Shown: one piece after another, positions 22,601 to 25,896 of the stretch
Position numbering within the stretch: the first letter of the stretch is position 1
How the letters are laid out: every line of letters begins with the position of its first letter
Assembly: GCA_005879655.1 (NCBI GenBank)
Contig: VBJK01000101.1
Span: forward strand, 9,053-34,948
Source: Chloroflexota bacterium
GTDB taxonomy: Bacteria; Chloroflexota; Ktedonobacteria; Ktedonobacterales; Ktedonobacteraceae
Length of the DNA stretch: 25,896 nucleotides
Reading direction: 5' to 3'
The notes under the pieces: model-generated
What the model saw: only the letters and a program-made list of their open reading frames with translations
Told to the model about the DNA's origin: nothing
Database searches by the model: none
Program-made: the position numbers and the translations under genes

Positions 22601-24333
22601 TCAAGTCCAATATTGGTCATTTGGAGGCTGCCGCTGGCATTTCCCAGGTTGCCAAAGTCGTTCTTCAGATGAAGCACAAGCAGCTCGCACCATCTTTGTT
22701 GCATACAGTTGCGCTCAATCCGCACATTGATTTTGAAAATACACCGTTTTTTGTGCAACAAACTCTTACAGAGTGGAAGCAACCTGTCATTCAAGTGAAT
22801 GGTGAAGAGATTGTGTACCCGCGCCGTGCTGGCATCAGTTCATTTGGAGCAGGAGGGGTCAATGTCCATCTCGTTCTAGAGGAATATCAAGTCAGGGATG
22901 AGAAAGTTATTCAACGTGAAGGAGATAAAGAGCCTGTCATTATCGTGCTATCGGCTCAAAAGGAGGCGAATCTCCGTGCGTATGCTCAACGTCTGAAAGC
23001 ATACATGGCACAAGGCATACAGAGTCTGCGTACAATGGCAACGCTAAAAGATCTAGCTTACACGTTGCAAACTGGTCGAGATGCAATGTCATGCAGGCTG
23101 GCATTTACGGCGCGAGACCCTGAAGAAATCATCGAGAAACTCTCGCTCTTTCTCAATGCTCAGCAGCCTGTTGGGCACAACGGTCTCTACATTGGGTATG
23201 GAACCGCAGCCAAAAAGCCGGGCACAGATGTGGCTCTTGACAGCCGCAAAACCATACAATCTTCACCACTAGTTTCAATCCCTTCCGGGCTGACAAAGGA
23301 CATTGGCTCCTGCGGCTTCCCCAGCGGAGAAGTATACACACCAAATCCTAATAAGTCAAGTGAAAATGCACTAGACTTAGAACACATGGCGGAACTTTGG
23401 GCGAACGGCAGAGAGATCGACTGGGAAAGCCTGTATCAAAACGAGAGGCGTTTCAAGGTATCTTTGCCAACATATCCCTTTTCAAAAGAGAGATATTGGG
23501 TTGGGCGACCGCAAGGAATCGTCCCCGTAGGCGCGGACTTAACGCCTTCCGGCGGGATTGCAAAGGGCGGTCAGCCCTTTGACGGGGTTCGGGGTGTCAC
23601 CGATCAAAACCTCTTTTCTTCTTTTTTGCCCGCCGCCGCAGGCGGCCAGAAGGGCGAAAGGAAGTCTTTGGGGGCACCCCAAACCCCGCCAGAGGACTAC
23701 CGTCCCCTGGACCCCTGGCTTAAGTCCGCGCCTATGGGGGACTCCCCAAACCCCGCCAGGGGACTACCATCCCCTGCACCCCTGCCTAAGTTAGCGCCTA
23801 TGGGGGACTCCCCAAACCCCGCTAGGGGACTACCATCCCCTGCACCCCTGCCTAAGTTAACGCCTGAACACGGAACCTTCCTAGCAGAATTGTGCCAAGC
23901 TCTCGAAGGTGAGCGCCAGGCAATGATGAAAAAGTATCTGCAAGATGTACTGGCCAAATTGCTGGCGTTTCATCCCCCGGAGGTACCAGAACTTCATCAA
24001 GGATTTTTTGATATGGGGATGGAATCAGTGATGGTGGAACAGCTCCGAGTTTCGCTTGCAGAAACCTTTATGATTGAGATCAATGAAAATGCCCTCTATG
24101 AGTATCCAAACATCTCAGCGCTCTCTGCGTACACCATTGACCTTATTTCTTTTTTAGATCTGGAATTACACCAAAGTCCCGACATTTCATGCCAGGAAGA
24201 GACGGGATTTTTGGATGAACTTGCTTTACTTATTACAGACGATATACAAGAAGTACAGGCCATGGATCTGAAAGAGGTTGTTTCTGAGTTACAAAATTTA
24301 CTGACTGGTAACAGTAAAATCTTGGGAGATTAG
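19621..24333 (+). CDS. Modular type I polyketide synthase, 5'-truncated (KS'-ACP-KS-ACP, AT-less)
   Basis: About 1,570 residues, with no genuine start: homology begins inside a KS at SLVATHLACQ, just after the TACSS active-site block, so KS1 lacks its nucleophile. Order (residues from 19627): KS1 C-half 1-251 (H131 in EMHGTGT, H171 in NIGHTLAAAG); AT-less linker ending LPTYPFARESYW (~464); ACP1 (S574 in EYGLDSI); KS2 ~643-1085, complete (C823 in DTACSSS, H958 in EAHGTGT, H998 in NIGHLEAAAG); second AT-less linker ending LPTYPFSKERYW; a Pro-rich repeat region; ACP2 with S1467 in DMGMESVM (E for the usual D); acidic C-terminal tail, probably docking. No AT, KR, DH or ER domain is seen, as in trans-AT systems. 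It is followed after 5 nt by the next PKS gene. With its 5' end lost, expression of a working protein is doubtful. Confidence 0.85.
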   Translation, partial: SLVATHLACQALRNGEIDMALVGGVSLCLTPDVYIGMCGAGMLSADGQCKTFDASANGFVPGEGVGALVLKRLADAEADHDQIHAVIIGSGINQDGATNGITAPSVKSQIGLVREVYEKYHVDPDSISYVEMHGTGTKLGDPIELEALSTVFQEKTQRKQFCAIGSVKTNIGHTLAAAGVAGLHKVLLAMKQKKLVPSLHFEQPNPHFDFAASPFYVNTTLQDWNTAAQGTARRATVSSFGFSGTNAHIVLEEYMPNSSGRQAQGKGASPFPTPTASPTLSPNLFVLSARSEQQLISYAQEMKHWIQAHEELALPDIAFTLQMGRQAMEYRLAILADSREMLLQRLDRFVHNAETREVVGIGGPGSDASLAGLGVPPNPPISQKVLGFCNKQGSTGLYTAQVTKESIDVTLFEVDKDGQSLLRLWCQKKNLERIAQLWVRGVNVDWMLLYTVETGMAPTLPHRVSLPTYPFARESYWVPARHSQAVKVTASARAVPTCEASSPLHNGILLSDTPNYNGELASPAPLASPTSANIARPDEILTFTTTYLANALSTVLKISPEKLDRAVGFDEYGLDSIIIQRLHANLTAVFGPFPATTFFEYKCISDLAQYFLREHKETLHALFQQANQPANVVGTMVHQKPITLEQDIAIIGISGQYPQAESLDAFWHNLAAGKDCIVEIPQERWDYHTYYQPENGTGGKTGGMYCKWGGFLSDIDAFDPSFFHISPLEARLMDPQERLFLQIASACLEDAGYGKHRLRDESAGDGRANVGVFAGVTYNAYQLHLIKEYEQGNAVPVNSQTYSIANRVSYIYNLRGPSVVIDTACSSSLFAIHLACESIKKGECAMAIAGGVNLSLHPSKYISLCVAQFASSDGHCRSFGQDGDGYVPGEGVGAVLLKPLRAAVADGDHIYAVIKGTAVNNDGKTFGYSVPNPVAQTEVISKALEVASVDPRTISYIEAHGTGTKLGDPIEITGLSNAFKAYTSDKQYCAIGSVKSNIGHLEAAAGISQVAKVVLQMKHKQLAPSLLHTVALNPHIDFENTPFFVQQTLTEWKQPVIQVNGEEIVYPRRAGISSFGAGGVNVHLVLEEYQVRDEKVIQREGDKEPVIIVLSAQKEANLRAYAQRLKAYMAQGIQSLRTMATLKDLAYTLQTGRDAMSCRLAFTARDPEEIIEKLSLFLNAQQPVGHNGLYIGYGTAAKKPGTDVALDSRKTIQSSPLVSIPSGLTKDIGSCGFPSGEVYTPNPNKSSENALDLEHMAELWANGREIDWESLYQNERRFKVSLPTYPFSKERYWVGRPQGIVPVGADLTPSGGIAKGGQPFDGVRGVTDQNLFSSFLPAAAGGQKGERKSLGAPQTPPEDYRPLDPWLKSAPMGDSPNPARGLPSPAPLPKLAPMGDSPNPARGLPSPAPLPKLTPEHGTFLAELCQALEGERQAMMKKYLQDVLAKLLAFHPPEVPELHQGFFDMGMESVMVEQLRVSLAETFMIEINENALYEYPNISALSAYTIDLISFLDLELHQSPDISCQEETGFLDELALLITDDIQEVQAMDLKEVVSELQNLLTGNSKILGD
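20414..20435. repeat. GC-rich palindrome within the KS1 linker
   Basis: GGAAGGGGG-CAAG-CCCCTTTCC: a 9-bp stem (one G-T pair) with a 4-nt loop, in frame and encoding GKGASPF in a non-conserved linker. It is of the same style as GGGCTTGTCCC at 13049 and the palindrome at 15863. Confidence 0.6.
20701..20757 (-). repeat. REP-like palindromic element, inverted copy, in the KS1 linker
   Basis: An 8-bp perfect stem CCAGGGAG-CGATGC-CTCCCTGG (20710-20731) followed by TTGGGG-TGC-CCCCAA (within 20738-20752). Read on the - strand it matches the elements at 23668-23859: GGGGGCACCCCAA, a CCCCGCCAG block, a hairpin, then TGGACCCC. It adds GPGSDASLAGLGVPPNPP to the protein. Confidence 0.7.
23528..23734. repeat. 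~207-bp segment bounded by perfect 15-bp inverted repeats
   Basis: TAGGCGCGGACTTAA (23528-23542) is the exact reverse complement of TTAAGTCCGCGCCTA (23720-23734). The segment lies in the linker between the KS2 post-linker (ends GRPQG) and ACP2, is GC-rich and carries one copy of the REP-like element near its right end. It looks like a small non-autonomous mobile element read through in frame. Confidence 0.65.
23668..23716 (+). repeat. REP-like palindromic element, direct copy 1
   Basis: GGGGGCACCCC, then AAACCCCGCCAGAGGA, a short loop, and CCCCTGGACCCC. It is the forward equivalent of the inverted copy at 20701-20757 and of the two units in the adjacent tandem repeat. Confidence 0.7.
23728..23859 (+). 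repeat. 66-bp tandem repeat (two units) in the PKS linker
   Basis: Unit 1 is 23728-23793 and unit 2 is 23794-23859. They differ at one base (GCCAGG vs GCTAGG). Each encodes 22 residues beginning APMGDSPNPARGLPSPAPLP. Each contains GGGGACTCCCC and a hairpin AGGGGA-CTACCA-TCCCCT. The length is a multiple of three, so copy-number change would only vary the linker before ACP2. Confidence 0.9.
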
Positions 24334-24338
24334 GTTTT

Positions 24339-25896
24339 ATGTTGAAAGAACCTGGAAAAGCAGATTACACATCGCTCTTGAGAGGCTCATTAGCTACCAT
24401 AAAACAGTTAAAAGCCGAACTGGCACAGCAAAAAAAGGTGCAAGAGCCGATTGCCATCATTGGGATGGGGTGCCGTTTCCCAGGGGGATGCCATGACCCA
24501 GAAACCTTCTGGCAGTTTTTAATCGATGGCGGCGACGGCGTCATCGAGTTTCCTCGTGACAGATTCAATCTTGAGGAGCTCTATGATCCTGATCCCAACG
24601 CTAGTGGGAAAATGTACCTCAAAGAGGGCGGGTTTTTGCAGGAAAATGTGGGCGACTTTGATGCCCGCTTCTTTGGCATATCTCCACGAGAAGCAGTTGA
24701 AATGGACCCTCAGCAACGCATGCTCTTGGAGGTAAGTTGGCAAGCGCTGGAACGAGCAGGCATCCCTCCCAGACAGCTCAAGGGAACACAAACCGGTGTG
24801 TTTATCGGGATCATCGGTTCCGAATACGCCCTTTTGCCTCGTGAAGACATCGCTGTGAATCCCTATAGGCTAACCGGTACCATAGCCAATATTGCCTCTG
24901 GTAGAATTTCCTATATCTTAGGCGTCCACGGTCCATCCATTTCTCTTGATACAGCTTGCTCTTCATCGCTCGTCGCAGTTCATCTGGCCTGTGAAAGTTT
25001 ACGCAGAGGTGAATCCTCTTTAGCTTTAGCTGGTGGCGTTAGTTTAATGATCGCCCCTTCTGGCTTCCTCTCTCTGTGCATTACATGTGCTTGCGAAAGA
25101 TGGCAGGTGCAAAACGTTTGATGTCAGTGGTGATGGCTACGGACGCGGTGAAGGCTGTGGCATCGTGGTCTTAAAAAGGCTTTCTGATGCCTTGCACGAC
25201 AACGATTCTATTTTAGCCGTCATCAAAGGAACTGGTGTGAATCAAGATGGTCCTGGTAGCGGACTGACCGTGCCAAATGGAATGGCTCAAAAAGCCTTGC
25301 TTCGCAAAGTACTTGAGGAGACAAACCTCTCTCCCACAGATATTGGGTATATGGAGGTTCATGGCACAGGCACTGCCGTAGGCGATCCCATCGAAATTCA
25401 GGCACTGACAGAAGTATTTGGCCAAGACAAAAAAAGAGAACAGCCGCTCTACATCGGTTCGGTCAAAAGTAATATCGGACACTTAGAAGCGGCAGCTGGT
25501 GTCACGAGCCTTATTAAATCGGTCCTCTGTTTGCAGCACAAGCAAATTCCACCTAACTTGCATTTGCATACACTCAACCCAAAAATTCACCTGCAAAGCA
25601 TTCCGGCGGTGATTCCCCAAAAAGTGATCCCCTGGAACACAACAAGAACCGAGCGGATCTTAGGGGTGAGTGCATTTGGGTTTAGTGGCACCAACGCTCA
25701 TGTCATCGTCTCAGAATGGCAAGACGCCCCGCTGGCCTCTGCACCTTCTACTTGCATGCGGCCCTGGCATATCCTGGCCCTTTCAGCAAAGGACGAGAAG
25801 ACCTTATCTCAGGTCATCGTCAAATACAAGAAGCACTTTGTGCAGATCAGTGCAGATCAACTAGAAGATATATGCTTTACCGCCACTGCTGGGAGA
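24339..25896 (+). pseudogene. Type I polyketide synthase, N-terminal KS, frameshifted; runs off right edge
   Basis: Starts at ATG 24339, 5 nt after the previous PKS gene. Residues 1-35 are a helical docking-type segment (YTSLLRGSLATIKQLKAELA), then KS: PIAIIGMGCRFPGG, DFDARFFGISPREAVEMDPQ, DTACSSSLVAVHLACESL (C207). At ~25076 the frame breaks: it reads SLCITCACE and stops at 25121. In another frame, LCALHVLAKDGRCKTFDVSG continues without a stop to the edge, through GYGRGEG, VHGTGT (His at 25360), VKSNIGHLEAAAG, GVSAFGFSGTNAHVIV and the start of a KS-AT linker. Loss of one CT from a CT repeat explains the break. The KS resembles those of AT-containing modules (GKMYLKEGGFL, LCLQHKQIPPNL). Its fate depends on whether the frameshift is real. 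Confidence 0.85.
25068..25075 (+). repeat. CT dinucleotide tract at the PKS frameshift
   Basis: Four CT units (25068-25075). Five units would restore a continuous KS reading (GFLSLCALHVLAKDGRCKTF), so this tract is the likely site of a 2-bp slippage or of a sequencing/assembly error. Confidence 0.7.

Noticed and set aside
1..25896. CRISPR array, IS element with transposase, or phage integrase
   Set aside because: No regularly spaced repeats and no transposase or integrase reading frame were found. The repeats seen are palindromic or tandem and lie in linkers or leaders.

Overview
The window looks like accessory chromosome of a Gram-positive-like soil bacterium. My best guess is class Ktedonobacteria (Chloroflexota). 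This is inferred from protein style (a NACHT-type C-terminus ending in a KVGGGYIFVHKLLL-like block, a YyaL/DUF255 protein, PKS sequences), strong AGGAG ribosome sites, moderate GC and heavy gene decay. No rRNA or taxonomic marker is present, so the assignment is tentative.

Left third (1-8.5 kb): housekeeping and small accessory genes. These are the 3' end of a MetF-type methylenetetrahydrofolate reductase, a DUF255 thioredoxin-domain protein, tRNA-Met/Ile2(CAT), a PD-(D/E)XK endonuclease abutting that tRNA, a PPK2 polyphosphate kinase with a large internal deletion, a two-domain VOC dioxygenase-like protein, tRNA-Leu(CAA), a decayed patch ending in a NACHT-protein remnant, a DUF1697 protein, a single-domain VOC protein, a GNAT acetyltransferase and the C-terminal stub of a flavin monooxygenase. 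The MetF and DUF255 genes converge on a perfect 40-bp inverted repeat that contains both stop codons.

Middle (8.5-17 kb): an ABC exporter (- strand), an asparagine-synthase-like amidotransferase, and what I read as a compact RiPP (ribosomally made, modified peptide) locus. Its parts are a Cys/Gly/His-rich 68-residue peptide on the - strand with a near-consensus promoter; a 711-residue fusion of a GT4-type glycosyltransferase to an MNIO-partner-like region and a PqqD/RRE-like C-terminus; a 67-residue peptide with a CxxCxxC motif 4 nt downstream; and a DUF692/MNIO (multinuclear iron oxidase) whose start overlaps the peptide's stop by 1 nt. A glycosyltransferase physically fused to the peptide-recognition partner of an MNIO is the best candidate for an undescribed system: a glycosylated, Cys-modified peptide. 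A frameshifted methyltransferase fragment lies immediately downstream.

Right part (17-25.9 kb): the decaying edge of a polyketide cluster. It holds an intact O-methyltransferase, a cytochrome P450 broken by a deletion plus frameshift, and a large PKS reading frame that begins inside a ketosynthase just after its active-site cysteine, back to back with the P450 start codon. The first PKS protein has KS(partial)-ACP-KS-ACP with AT-less linkers (trans-AT style). The next begins with a coiled docking segment and a KS of cis-AT style, but its frame is broken by an apparent 2-bp contraction in a CT repeat. Palindromic REP-like elements and a 66-bp tandem repeat are embedded in frame in the PKS linkers.

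Overall, the RiPP-like operon looks intact while both flanks show deletions, frameshifts and truncated genes.
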